Notes under the pieces: generated by a model
The model's database searches: none
Seen by the model: only the letters and a program-made list of their open reading frames with translations
What the model was told of the DNA's origin: nothing
Assembly: GCF_018760785.1 (NCBI RefSeq)
Contig: NZ_JAHHZO010000020.1
Location: 1-64,000, forward strand
Direction of reading: 5' to 3'
DNA length: 64,000 nt
Origin: Rhizobium sp. CSW-27
GTDB lineage: Bacteria > Pseudomonadota > Alphaproteobacteria > Rhizobiales > Rhizobiaceae
In this document: positions 15,538 to 22,787 of the stretch, piece by piece
Layout: each line of letters opens with the position of its first letter
Position numbering within the stretch: position 1 is the stretch's first letter
Position numbers and translations under genes: made by a program

Positions 15538-15843
15538 TCAGCGTACCAATCCTGAGCGCTCGCCAAGGCTTGGCGGCGTCGGCGTTCCCGCTTCTTTTGT
15601 CATGGCGATGATGGCGTTCTGTGATAGCCCCTCGATCTCATAGCCAAAACGGCGCGCGCTCTCGATGATCGATTCAAGGCTTGGGTGCTGCTCAAGAAGC
15701 GTCCCGAACCACAGCGCGTATTCGTCGGCTTCCTCATCGGGAAACGCCTGCAGAAAGAAGGTGCGCAACGGCGGATCATAGCCGATTACGGCGTTCTCGT
15801 CGGCCTCTCCGTCGGTCTTAACGGTCACTGTGTAGCGGCTCAA
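15538..15843 (-). CDS. hypothetical plasmid protein
   Basis: 101 acidic residues, starting MSRYTVTVKTDGEADENAVIGYDPPLRTFFLQAF and continuing with a DEEADEYALWFGT segment and an ESARRFGYEIEGLS segment. No membrane segment or recognised domain. It is the last gene of a minus-strand cluster (15538-18063) of small soluble proteins typical of rhizobial plasmids. Similar small acidic proteins often follow ParB-like and DUF736 genes, but I know no function. Confidence 0.55.
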   Translation of the reverse strand: MSRYTVTVKTDGEADENAVIGYDPPLRTFFLQAFPDEEADEYALWFGTLLEQHPSLESIIESARRFGYEIEGLSQNAIIAMTKEAGTPTPPSLGERSGLVR

Positions 15844-15889
15844 TGGTGTCCCTCCTGATGTCGGGCCGCATCGAAATGCGGCCCAGGTC

Positions 15890-16126
15890 CTATTTGAACA
15901 GCGGCATTGACCGCGTGTTGGTCAGGCTGGCGCGGTCGGTCTCAAAGCGGTAGCCGTCCCAATCCTTCCAGGCTTCCCAACCTGTCGCGGTGGCGCGTCC
16001 ATACCAGACGCGCACCTTGACCTTATCGTCTCCAAGGTCCTCGACAACCTCAACCGTGTGGCTCCCTCCTAAACCGGAGGGGGTGTCGAAGACCTCAACG
16101 CTTCGGCGCTGGCCGTTGCTTTTCAT
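15890..16126 (-). CDS. hypothetical plasmid protein
   Basis: 78 residues, starting MKSNGQRRSVEVFDTPSG, beta-rich (HTVEVVEDLGDDKVKVRVWYGRA) with several Trp residues in WEAWKDWDGYRF. No recognised family. The ATG at 16126 has GGAGG 7-8 nt upstream, so it is preferred to an upstream start. It follows the gene ending at 16138 with an 11-nt gap, consistent with one transcript. Confidence 0.5.
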   Translation of the reverse strand: MKSNGQRRSVEVFDTPSGLGGSHTVEVVEDLGDDKVKVRVWYGRATATGWEAWKDWDGYRFETDRASLTNTRSMPLFK

Positions 16127-16137
16127 CGCTTCGCCTC

Positions 16138-16584
16138 CTACAGCCGGAATTGGGCAACCAAGCCCTGATTGACTCGGTGGCTTGCCAGCGAGTAAGCGCA
16201 AGCCTGCGCCAGCAGGTCAGGGTTCGCGGTCATGCCCGATTTTGCGCGCCCTTTGATGTCGGCTTTCAAGTCGTCATCACTGGTCCCAACGTGCATGTTT
16301 CCGACAATCCAGCGCAGTTGCGCATAGGGGATCTCGTCGACGCGCCGAACAGGCAGGGCGGAGATCAGGCCCTTGCGCTGGCTGGCCGCCTCTCCGGCTT
16401 CACTCGCTTCCTCCTTGGTCGGGAAATAGGCTTTCACCAGCTGGCGGCGCTGCGCGTCGGCGGCGCTCATGAAAGCGTTTGAGCCGTCTTCCTGTGTGTA
16501 TAGGCTCCAATCGGCGGCACTACCGCCGAACATGGCATCGCCTCTGCCGGAAAACTCCATGACTGTAAAAATTTGCTCATTCAT
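16138..16584 (-). CDS. hypothetical plasmid protein
   Basis: 148 residues, starting MNEQIFTVMEFSGRGDAMFGG, with DWSLYTQEDGSNAFMSAADAQRRQLVKAYFPTKEEA and an IPYAQLRWIVGNMHVG segment. Soluble, no motif I can link to a function. It lies in the five-gene minus-strand cluster, 28 nt after the preceding gene. Confidence 0.55.
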   Translation of the reverse strand: MNEQIFTVMEFSGRGDAMFGGSAADWSLYTQEDGSNAFMSAADAQRRQLVKAYFPTKEEASEAGEAASQRKGLISALPVRRVDEIPYAQLRWIVGNMHVGTSDDDLKADIKGRAKSGMTANPDLLAQACAYSLASHRVNQGLVAQFRL

Positions 16585-16612
16585 GTGGGGATCCTCTGTT
16601 TTCCGGGGCTGA

Positions 16613-17611
16613 TCAAGCGGCGCTGTCGCCGCTGATCGATTTCAAGACGCATCTGGCCGCATAGCGTCCGGCCTCGTTCAAGTTGCGCTGCCAAGCCCCC
16701 TGCGACGGGGACCAGCGGAACCCGTGAGATTTCAAGGTGCGCCGCGTCTGTTCGTCCGGCTTTCCGGGAAACAGCAACTGAATGCGGGCCATTTCGGTAT
16801 TTTCCTTGACCGTGACGGCTCCTGCCTCCGTCTCGACGTCCTCGGCGCGGTCGCCGCGCTTCTTCATCGCAGCAAGCGAAGCGAGGCGGGTTTGCATGCG
16901 GCGCAGTTCGGCGCGGGTGTTGGTGGTGGAAAAGCCGCGTCGGTTCTGCCAAGGGGCAAGGGTAACGCCACGCGATGCCCTCTCCTCGTCCATGCCGGTT
17001 TCTGCCACCACACGGGCCAGAATGTCGGCTTCGCTTGCCTGATCCTTCTCCATTCGGCGAATGATGACATTCGCCCGTTTCATCCGGTCGATGGACAGTG
17101 CCAGGTCTTCGATGCGCGAGGCAATGCGCTGCATGGCGGCCGGATCGCCTGAGCGGATCGGCTCGTCATCGGCCCCATTGGGAAACGCCTTGCGCTTCAC
17201 TGCCTTTTTCGCAGTCGCGATATGGGCCGAGATGTCAGCACGGCGCGCGTCTGATACTCGCATCCGCTTTTCGTTGCGGGCAACGGGGAAGCGGGCGGGG
17301 CCGGTGATAAACCAGTTCATGCAACGGCCTTCCGCTGCCCAATACTTGGCGGTGATCTCAACATGACGGCGGGCAAACGCCTCTAGGTCAGCGTCCGGCA
17401 GGGGCAGTTTTGCTTGCTCCCACAGCTCCACCATGTAGGCGGCAAAGCCGTTGAGGCGCTCTGCCAGCCCCTCCAGTTCGGACAGGGTGCGCCGCTCCGG
17501 AAAATGCGTGAGGGCATGGAAGCTATATTCGATGTCCTTCGCCGCGATGGTCGCGGCAAAGGTTCCGGCGAGAACGGACAGGGTGCGGTCCTCGACAACA
17601 GCGATGATCAT
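16613..17611 (-). CDS. hypothetical plasmid protein with C-terminal 'FRW' module
   Basis: 332 residues, soluble. The central part is strongly helical and charged (about 120-240). The C-terminus reads IQLLFPGKPDEQTRRTLKSHGFRWSPSQGAWQRNL; this short 'LKSHGFRWSP..WQR' module occurs at the end of many large plasmid and phage proteins, including antirestriction and DNA-primase-like ones, and may be a nucleic-acid or protein interaction element. The gene overlaps the upstream one by 4 nt. Function not known. Confidence 0.6.
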   Translation of the reverse strand: MIIAVVEDRTLSVLAGTFAATIAAKDIEYSFHALTHFPERRTLSELEGLAERLNGFAAYMVELWEQAKLPLPDADLEAFARRHVEITAKYWAAEGRCMNWFITGPARFPVARNEKRMRVSDARRADISAHIATAKKAVKRKAFPNGADDEPIRSGDPAAMQRIASRIEDLALSIDRMKRANVIIRRMEKDQASEADILARVVAETGMDEERASRGVTLAPWQNRRGFSTTNTRAELRRMQTRLASLAAMKKRGDRAEDVETEAGAVTVKENTEMARIQLLFPGKPDEQTRRTLKSHGFRWSPSQGAWQRNLNEAGRYAARCVLKSISGDSAA

Positions 17612-18063
17612 CGGACCACTCCCGCCATAACGGTCGGGTGGGTGCGGGTGATGCGGGTCTGGAACCCGATCAAAGCGCCACCCAGAATAACCCCCTGGGA
17701 AGAATGCTCGTCCGCCTTGGCAAAGACCGGATCAAGAACCGGCTTGCAAACCTCCAGGCGTGCCGCTGCTTCTTCAATGCTGATCTGCGGCGGCAGGACA
17801 TGCGAACCGTCCAGACTGGCGAGAACGATCTTTCCGGCCAGTGGCTGCGGGCAGCCGTCAAAGACGGTGAAGGCGGTCAAGCCATCGCGCAAACCCTCCT
17901 CATCGACGATAAGAACGTGGTTCGTGTCGAATGGTACAACCTCGACCAGCCGGCATCCAATCAGCCCGTAGGTCTGAGAGAACGCGCTCGGTGCTGCGAC
18001 CTCTGCGGCTTGAATGGTCCCGGCTTCCGGGTCCAGCAGGTAAACGGTTGCGGTTGTGGTCAT
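17608..18063 (-). CDS. hypothetical plasmid protein, first gene of the cluster
   Basis: 151 residues, starting MTTTATVYLLDPEAGTIQAAEV. The order is a strand-rich N-terminus, GLIGCRLVEVVPFDTNHVLIVDEEGLRDG, then PLAGKIVLASLDG. The pattern of a short 'value plus cost' fold resembles DUF3846-type plasmid proteins, but I am not certain. The ATG at 18063 has a GAAAGGGTGAG site. It heads a cluster of five tightly spaced minus-strand genes, and its leader (18064-18345) is a copy of the leader found at 51945-52210. Confidence 0.55.
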   Translation of the reverse strand: MTTTATVYLLDPEAGTIQAAEVAAPSAFSQTYGLIGCRLVEVVPFDTNHVLIVDEEGLRDGLTAFTVFDGCPQPLAGKIVLASLDGSHVLPPQISIEEAAARLEVCKPVLDPVFAKADEHSSQGVILGGALIGFQTRITRTHPTVMAGVVR

Positions 18064-18345
18064 GGTTCTCACCCTTTCTCCTTTTCCGCGAAGCGGTCTT
18101 CTCATGCCCATCGTGGGCAGGAGCCCCGCTCCTGTTCCCGAGTTCGCGCGGAGCAGCGGGGGAGAGGGTGGCAAGGGGATAAAAACGGAGGGGGTTCGCC
18201 CGCCCGAGGCAAAGCCGAAGGGGCGTCGCGTCAGCGGCGCTCCTGCACAAAGCGCTGCCCCAAGGCTGCGCGAAGGAAGGACGGGGAGACCGTTTTTTCC
18301 CCTTGTGAGGGAGAGGGGGCGGCGCTCCTCTTTCCCTCATCAAAG
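18064..18345 (-). repeat. conserved GC-rich leader, copy in inverted orientation to 51945-52210
   Basis: Read on the minus strand, this segment aligns colinearly with 51945-52160 on the plus strand. Anchors are ACGGTCTCCCC (18282-18292 versus 51994-52004), a CCCCCTCCG run, CTGCTCCGCGCGAACTCGGG versus CTGTTCCGCACGAGCTCGGG, and an exact 18-mer (18115-18132 versus 52137-52154). Both copies end just upstream of a start codon of unrelated genes. No gene is evident inside. A shared 5' regulatory RNA or promoter is the simplest reading. Confidence 0.65.
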
Positions 18346-18448
18346 AGACAGACAGGACGCCTCCGGCGTCACTGCTTCAACATGACGGGGATCGGACTCA
18401 CCGTGACTTGTGCTGATGACGGTGAGGAGCTTTCAAGATGCGGAAAGA

Positions 18449-18470
18449 CCGCCCCGATCAGGCGGGGCGG
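18449..18470. terminator. GC-rich hairpin upstream of the Xre gene
   Basis: CCGCCCC (18449-18455) pairs with GGGGCGG (18464-18470). No T-run. The wider region 18346-18744 contains no supportable gene; the promoter of the Xre regulator should be in its right part. Confidence 0.35.
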
Positions 18471-18744
18471 CCTCCGTAGGCACGCGACAAGAAAGGGCTA
18501 GAGATCTGCCACGACCTGACCTGATAACTGGGCGATATGGGTCGATTGCGGAAAGCTGTAAATGTTCCGAACCGATTTTTGCCCAAGATGCATGGGATTG
18601 AAGGCGAAGCCGTAGCGCAACCGATCGTTACCCGAATGGGCGGAGACAGCGCCTGCTGGCTCCGTGCCGAAGGCATAGAGCGGGGTCGCCAAGCGATGCG
18701 CCAAAGCAGCTATTCAGGGTAGACTTTCGAGGCACCATCTTTAA

Positions 18745-19308
18745 TTGTCCCGGAGGAACAACGATGAAATTCCAGTGTGGTTGGTGGCAATGGCAGGTTT
18801 CGGACTCGAGCAGTGGGTAGGCCATCTCGGACTTGAACGCGTTGACGACCCGAACAAAGATCATCCGATCTATCGCAAACGGCTCGACGGAAAGATCATC
18901 GACCTCAAGGAACTGGATCAGCTTGTCGCGCAAAGGCTCCGTCACCTGCGAAACGACCGACAAATTGCGCAAGCGAAAGTCGCGACCCTCCTGGGCGTAA
19001 AGGAAGCAACCTACGCCCGCTACGAAAACGCCTCCTCCTTGATGACAGTCGGACGCCTGCTCCACGTGTTCGAGGTCCTGGATATCACTCCGGAAGAGTT
19101 CTTCGATCCTTTCATCAAAGAACGGCCCCCTCAATCCGAAGGCAACTCACAGGAAGCAGAGAGAAACAAGCTGATGGAAGAAACGGTCGGCCACCTGCAG
19201 AAGCTCGACGAAACGGCCTTGAAGATGGTGCATGACCTTGTGCTTGCCATGGAGCCCCGGACGATCGAGAAGCAGAAAGGGAATGGCGCGGCGAAAGCCG
19301 CGCCATAA
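18745..19308 (+). CDS. Xre-family transcriptional regulator
   Basis: Up to 187 residues. Residues ~58-120 are a classical HTH_3 domain: LDQLVAQRLRHLRND, IAQAKVATLLGVKEATYARYEN, then LLHVFEVLDITPEEFFD. The C-terminal part is an acidic helix. In rhizobial plasmids with rcgA/rcgR, an Xre protein (TrbR) represses conjugation genes; this protein is a candidate for that role but I cannot prove orthology. The start is unclear: the in-frame options are TTG 18745, GTG 18775 and ATG 18790, whereas the only good ribosome site (GGAGGAACAACG) points to an ATG in another frame at 18764. Confidence 0.75.
   Translation: MSRRNNDEIPVWLVAMAGFGLEQWVGHLGLERVDDPNKDHPIYRKRLDGKIIDLKELDQLVAQRLRHLRNDRQIAQAKVATLLGVKEATYARYENASSLMTVGRLLHVFEVLDITPEEFFDPFIKERPPQSEGNSQEAERNKLMEETVGHLQKLDETALKMVHDLVLAMEPRTIEKQKGNGAAKAAP
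18764..18820 (+). CDS. possible 18-residue leader peptide overlapping the Xre start
   Basis: GGAGG lies 7-8 nt before ATG 18764, which opens MKFQCGWWQWQVSDSSSG and then TAG. The peptide has three Trp in four positions. It overlaps the 5' part of the Xre frame, so it could be a leader peptide with translational coupling to the regulator, or the trace of a frameshift at the true N-terminus of the regulator. Confidence 0.3.
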   Translation: MKFQCGWWQWQVSDSSSG

Positions 19309-19409
19309 CTTGCACTCAATGGGTTGGCTCTGGTTTCCGCCGCGCGCCGGCCGCCATTGGCGAATAGCCGGCGCTCATGCGGCGTCATTCCCCATCTGGC
19401 GAAGACACC

Positions 19410-19612
19410 GCTCGGATCGATCGGCGCCAGTCCGAGATCCGAGGAAGACAATGAAGAACATCGGAGCTTTCAGCATAGCGCCGCCCCTCCTCCAGGGGCG
19501 GGAAAGCGGGAATTCTCGACACGGTTTTGACGGATAAAGGGAAGCCGCAGGAGGCTTAGCATAGCGCCGCGAAGCGGAAGCCGGGACCGACTTCCCCCGC
19601 CAAAACCGTTCC
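19410..19612 (+). repeat. 203-bp direct repeat, copy 2
   Basis: Second copy of 7773-7975, same orientation, no indels, about six substitutions. The hairpin stems are unchanged: the change in the first hairpin falls in its loop, and the paired arms at 19521-19533 and 19597-19609 are kept. It sits 33 nt upstream of the gene at 19646. Together the copies bracket about 11.4 kb of accessory genes. Confidence 0.85.
19451..19537 (+). CDS. possible 28-residue peptide inside repeat copy 2
   Basis: The same peptide as at 7814-7900, with a GAGGAAG site before the ATG and TAA as stop. Only synonymous or stop-to-stop changes separate the two frames. Translation is plausible but unproven; see the entry for copy 1. 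Confidence 0.35.
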   Translation: MKNIGAFSIAPPLLQGRESGNSRHGFDG

Positions 19613-19645
19613 GTTAGATTCCACGGAGACAGGAAAGGTGACGCA

Positions 19646-19987
19646 ATGACCAATGCTTTTGACCAGGCACTGCAAAAGGCAACCGGCGGCTACCCAGTCG
19701 ATACGTTGATCGTAACCAAAAATGAAGATGGCGAACCCGAAGTGTCCATGTTCGTCCTCGATGCGGACAATCAGCTGCTTCACGTTTCCTATGACCCAGA
19801 GGGCCGTATCATATTCAAAACCGCTGAACAGGACGAGCTGCTATTCTCGCGCCAACTCCTCGAGACCATCGCGAAGATGCAGGTTTCGGCGGACAGAAGA
19901 TGGAAAGAGCTTCAGCGTCATTGGGTGGACGACAAGGCGACCTGGGACGGCTTTGAACATCTTCTCGATACACCAAATATTCAGTGA
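19646..19987 (+). CDS. hypothetical protein
   Basis: 113 acidic residues, starting MTNAFDQALQKATGGYPVDTLIV, beta-rich in the middle (EVSMFVLDADNQLLHVSYDPEGRIIF) and helical at the C-terminus (LLETIAKMQVSADRRWKELQRHW). No recognised family. It follows repeat copy 2 directly and converges with the next gene, overlapping it by 7 nt. Confidence 0.5.
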   Translation: MTNAFDQALQKATGGYPVDTLIVTKNEDGEPEVSMFVLDADNQLLHVSYDPEGRIIFKTAEQDELLFSRQLLETIAKMQVSADRRWKELQRHWVDDKATWDGFEHLLDTPNIQ

Positions 19988-20328
19988 AGCGAGCGCGTCG
20001 GCTCCGGCAGCAGCTTTACCATCTGCTTTACGACTGTTCGCAATTTCCTCCAGTCTCGCAGATCGCCTTCGTTCACGCGCTCCTGGATCGCCGTTAGGAT
20101 CCATCCAACGCAGGCGATATCGTCCGCAGCGCGATATTTGTCCGACCTGTGGAAGCACGCAACGATGCGAGGCCGCGCGCCTTCTTCGGTCTTTGGAATC
20201 TGCGAAACCAGATCCTGCGCTTCTCGATAGGCATTTGCCACACGTTTGAGATCGTCTGGCCCGGCTTGGGTGATCATGCCGACGGTCCACATCAGCGTGT
20301 TTGACAGGTGTTCCACTTCGTCAGTCAT
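19981..20328 (-). CDS. hypothetical helical protein
   Basis: 115 residues from MTDEVEHLSNTLMWTVGMITQAG. Helical and soluble, with DDLKRVANAYREAQDLVSQIP and a Cys-containing stretch CVGWILTAIQERVNEG. I do not recognise it. The ATG at 20328 is preferred to 20361 because AGGGAT precedes it. Confidence 0.5.
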   Translation of the reverse strand: MTDEVEHLSNTLMWTVGMITQAGPDDLKRVANAYREAQDLVSQIPKTEEGARPRIVACFHRSDKYRAADDIACVGWILTAIQERVNEGDLRDWRKLRTVVKQMVKLLPEPTRSLH

Positions 20329-20456
20329 GGCGATCCCTATTCCTCTCCATTGTGACAACACCTCAAAAAGTTAACACCGCGCGGACACTCGCGTCATGTG
20401 CACATCTGCAGATTAGGCTCGCGTCATGTTCCATCTTGACTTTTAGCGGCCTATAC

Positions 20457-20471
20457 GTTCCCTGTTTGTTC
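20457..20471 (+). promoter_or_regulatory. LexA (SOS) box of the umuDC operon
   Basis: GTTCCCTGTTTGTTC is an exact GTTC-N7-GTTC direct repeat, the operator recognised by alphaproteobacterial LexA. It lies 35 nt before the umuD start. Its presence predicts repression until DNA damage. Confidence 0.9.
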
Positions 20472-20505
20472 CTTTCATTCCGTATCACGAAAGGACCAGT
20501 TTGAA

Positions 20506-20937
20506 ATGCTCGCCGGCCTGAAAATCGAGGCAGAAGTCTATGTGCCTCTCATGCTCCACGGGTTATGCGCCGGCTTTCCATCACCCGCTGATGACTACAT
20601 CGAAGAATCGATTGACCTCACAAAGCTCCTCATACGGAACCCGCCGGCGACGTTCTTGTGGAAGGTCGACGGCAATTCGATGCGAGACGCGGGAATTTTC
20701 CACGGGGATTTGATCGTGGTCGACCGCAGCCTGCGCCCGGTCGACGGCGATATTGTCGTAGCGACCGTACATGGCGAGCGGTCGTTGAAGCGGCTGCGCA
20801 TGACAGGTGGTCGCCCGCGGCTGATGTTCGAGAATTCGGACATGCCGCTGTTCGACCTTCCGGAGATCGCAGAAGTCGAGATCTGGGGCGTGGCACTCTG
20901 CAACGTTCATTGGCTGCGACCGAGGAGAAAGCTATGA
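20506..20937 (+). CDS. umuD: UmuD-like S24 peptidase subunit
   Basis: 143 residues, the usual UmuD length. A self-cleavage site Cys21-Ala-Gly is followed by FPSPADDYIEESIDL; the Ser58-Lys95 dyad lies in VDGNSMRDAGIFHGDLIVVDRS and ERSLKRLRM. RecA-stimulated cleavage would yield the active form that binds UmuC to make an error-prone polymerase for lesion bypass. The gene is controlled by the LexA box just upstream and its stop overlaps the umuC ATG. Plasmid copies of this pair raise host mutability during stress. Confidence 0.9.
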   Translation: MLAGLKIEAEVYVPLMLHGLCAGFPSPADDYIEESIDLTKLLIRNPPATFLWKVDGNSMRDAGIFHGDLIVVDRSLRPVDGDIVVATVHGERSLKRLRMTGGRPRLMFENSDMPLFDLPEIAEVEIWGVALCNVHWLRPRRKL

Positions 20938-22205
20938 CCTCCTTCGCGCTGATTGACGGCAACTCATTCTATTGCTCCTGCGAGCGCGTCTTCGACCCGT
21001 CAATCGCCAAGCGCCCGGTGATTGTCCTGTCCAACAATGACGGCTGCGCCGTCGCCCGGACGGCGGAGGCCAAGGCGCTCGGAATTGGCATGGGCGAACC
21101 ATACTTCAAGATCCGTGACCTCTGTCGCGATAACGGCGTGGCGGTCTACTCCAGCAATTACACCCTTTATGGCGACATGAGCGCCAGGCTGAATGCGATC
21201 TATCGGCAATGGTCTCCGGATGTTGAGGTCTATTCGATCGATGAAAGCTTTCTGGATATGACCGACATCAGGCCCGCCGATCGCGTTACCTTCGGCCGCG
21301 ATCTTCGGTCCACGGTTCAGCAATGGACCGGGATCCCGACATGTGTCGGCATTGGCCCGAGCAAGACACTGGCGAAGTTCGCAAACCACGTTGCAAAGAA
21401 GAACCCGGAGCTTGGCGGCGTCTGCGATCTGACAGATGCAGCCGCTCGGCAAAGCTGGCTCGATCGCGTCGAGGTGGGGGAGGTTTGGGGCGTTGGATCG
21501 GCATCAGAGCGAAAACTATTCGGCCTGGGTATCGAAACAGCCGGCGACCTGGCGCGTGTTGATGCGCGGCTTGCCCGCAATCTCCTGAGCGTGGTGGGCG
21601 AAAGGACGGTTCTGGAGCTACAGGGCATTTCATGCCTGCCGCTCGAAGACGTACCGCCACAACGGAAGGGCTGCGCCGTAACCCGATCCTTCGGAACGCC
21701 AGTCACGGATCTGGCCGGAATGCTCGAGGCGGTCGCGGCCTATGCGATGAGGGCAGGGGAGAAACTGCGGCGGCATGGCCTCGAGGCGACACATATGGCG
21801 GTCTTCATGCACACGTCGCGCTTCAACCAAAAGGACAATCCGCATTCGGCCCAAACGACGGTCCATTTCCCCGAGGCTTCGAACGACACTTTTGACTTGA
21901 TCCGGGCCGCTCAGAGCGGAGCGCGCAAGATCTTCAGGGACGGCCATCGCTACGCGAAGGCCGGCATCATTATGAATGATCTGGTGCTGGCGGCGTCACA
22001 ATCACGGCCCCTGTTCGACGCCCGGGACCGAGACCAGTCGGAACGGCTGATGAGGGCGTTGGATGCGGTCAACGGAAAGTTCGGACGCGGTTCACTTATT
22101 CCAGCGTCGGCCGGGATCGAGCGTCAATGGCAAGCGAAGTTTGACCGCCGATCGCCGCGATACACGACCAATATAAAGGAGCTGCCAGTCGCGCTGGCAA
22201 GGTGA
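20934..22205 (+). CDS. umuC: UmuC-like Y-family DNA polymerase
   Basis: 423 residues, full length for UmuC. The palm begins MTSFALIDGNSFYCSCERVFDP; further on are VLSNNDGCAVARTAEAKALG, VYSIDESFLDM with the catalytic Asp-Glu, and TCVGIGPSKTLAKFANHVAKK. The little-finger region follows and the C-terminus ends PRYTTNIKELPVALAR. It shares a 4-nt ATGA overlap with umuD, so translation is coupled. I see no frameshift or missing motif. Confidence 0.92.
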   Translation: MTSFALIDGNSFYCSCERVFDPSIAKRPVIVLSNNDGCAVARTAEAKALGIGMGEPYFKIRDLCRDNGVAVYSSNYTLYGDMSARLNAIYRQWSPDVEVYSIDESFLDMTDIRPADRVTFGRDLRSTVQQWTGIPTCVGIGPSKTLAKFANHVAKKNPELGGVCDLTDAAARQSWLDRVEVGEVWGVGSASERKLFGLGIETAGDLARVDARLARNLLSVVGERTVLELQGISCLPLEDVPPQRKGCAVTRSFGTPVTDLAGMLEAVAAYAMRAGEKLRRHGLEATHMAVFMHTSRFNQKDNPHSAQTTVHFPEASNDTFDLIRAAQSGARKIFRDGHRYAKAGIIMNDLVLAASQSRPLFDARDRDQSERLMRALDAVNGKFGRGSLIPASAGIERQWQAKFDRRSPRYTTNIKELPVALAR

Positions 22206-22219
22206 GGCTATGAGTGAGA

Positions 22220-22240
22220 AGCCGCCCTAGTGGGGCGGCT
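22220..22240. terminator. hairpin between umuC and the small convergent gene
   Basis: AGCCGCCC (22220-22227) pairs with GGGCGGCT (22233-22240). It lies 15 nt after the umuC stop and covers the stop of the convergent small gene. There is no clear T-run, so it is a possible shared terminator. Confidence 0.5.
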
Positions 22241-22391
22241 CGTCGCTGATCAGCGCTTCGAAAGCAGCATCCTCTTCGGCAAGCTTCGCTTCGGCCGCCA
22301 CCAGCTCGGCTGCGATCTGCTGGCGCTCCGTCTGGTCGATGGACGCTGCAAGTTCTGCACGCAGTTCGTTGATGTGGTCGTAAGTGCTCAT
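22227..22391 (-). CDS. small acidic hypothetical protein
   Basis: 54 residues, starting MSTYDHINELRAELAASIDQTERQQI and ending FEALISDEPPH; one long amphipathic helix rich in Ala and Glu. Similar tiny helical proteins occur on rhizobial plasmids, function unknown. GGAG lies 9 nt before the ATG at 22391. It marks the edge of the plasmid backbone before the BREX island. Confidence 0.6.
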   Translation of the reverse strand: MSTYDHINELRAELAASIDQTERQQIAAELVAAEAKLAEEDAAFEALISDEPPH

Positions 22392-22787
22392 CGTCGGCTC
22401 CTTTGAATGAAAACAAAGGTGCCGGACCGATAAGGTAGGGGTTGGGTCAATGACCGCCGAAGGCGGCCTACGGGGCGTGGGGGAGCCGATTTCGTTGCGC
22501 AGCGGCGAAATTGGGGGGGGCCGCGTATCATTGACGCGAACCCTCGCTTGTCGGTGTAATTGCCTGTCGTTGAGAGAGAATATACCTTCCTCTCCGTATC
22601 GCCCTATTCCATACAACCGGCGTCTGCAACTCTCTGGATGGAGCGATAACACCTCGCCGGCAGCGCTGGTATGCTGCTCGCCGGTTTGATACCTGCCTCT
22701 ATCGCCTCTCGACTTGGCCTAGCTGAGCGCGCCGGGACGGCTTCGGCGTACGGACGCTTGTTCGTGAAGCCAACGTCTGTTCCGAGA
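22392..22787. other. non-coding junction between backbone and BREX island
   Basis: About 400 nt without a supportable gene. It includes a G-run (around 22510-22520) and a GC-rich stretch before 22530. The part 22650-22690 has partial inverted repeats (CCGGCAGC and GCTGC..GCCGG) that may end the BREX transcript. A left boundary of the island should lie here, but no attachment site is evident. Confidence 0.4.

Noticed and set aside
17638..18501. Long plus-strand frame across the five-gene cluster head and its leader
   Set aside because: It mirrors a minus-strand gene with a good start and then runs through the duplicated non-coding leader.
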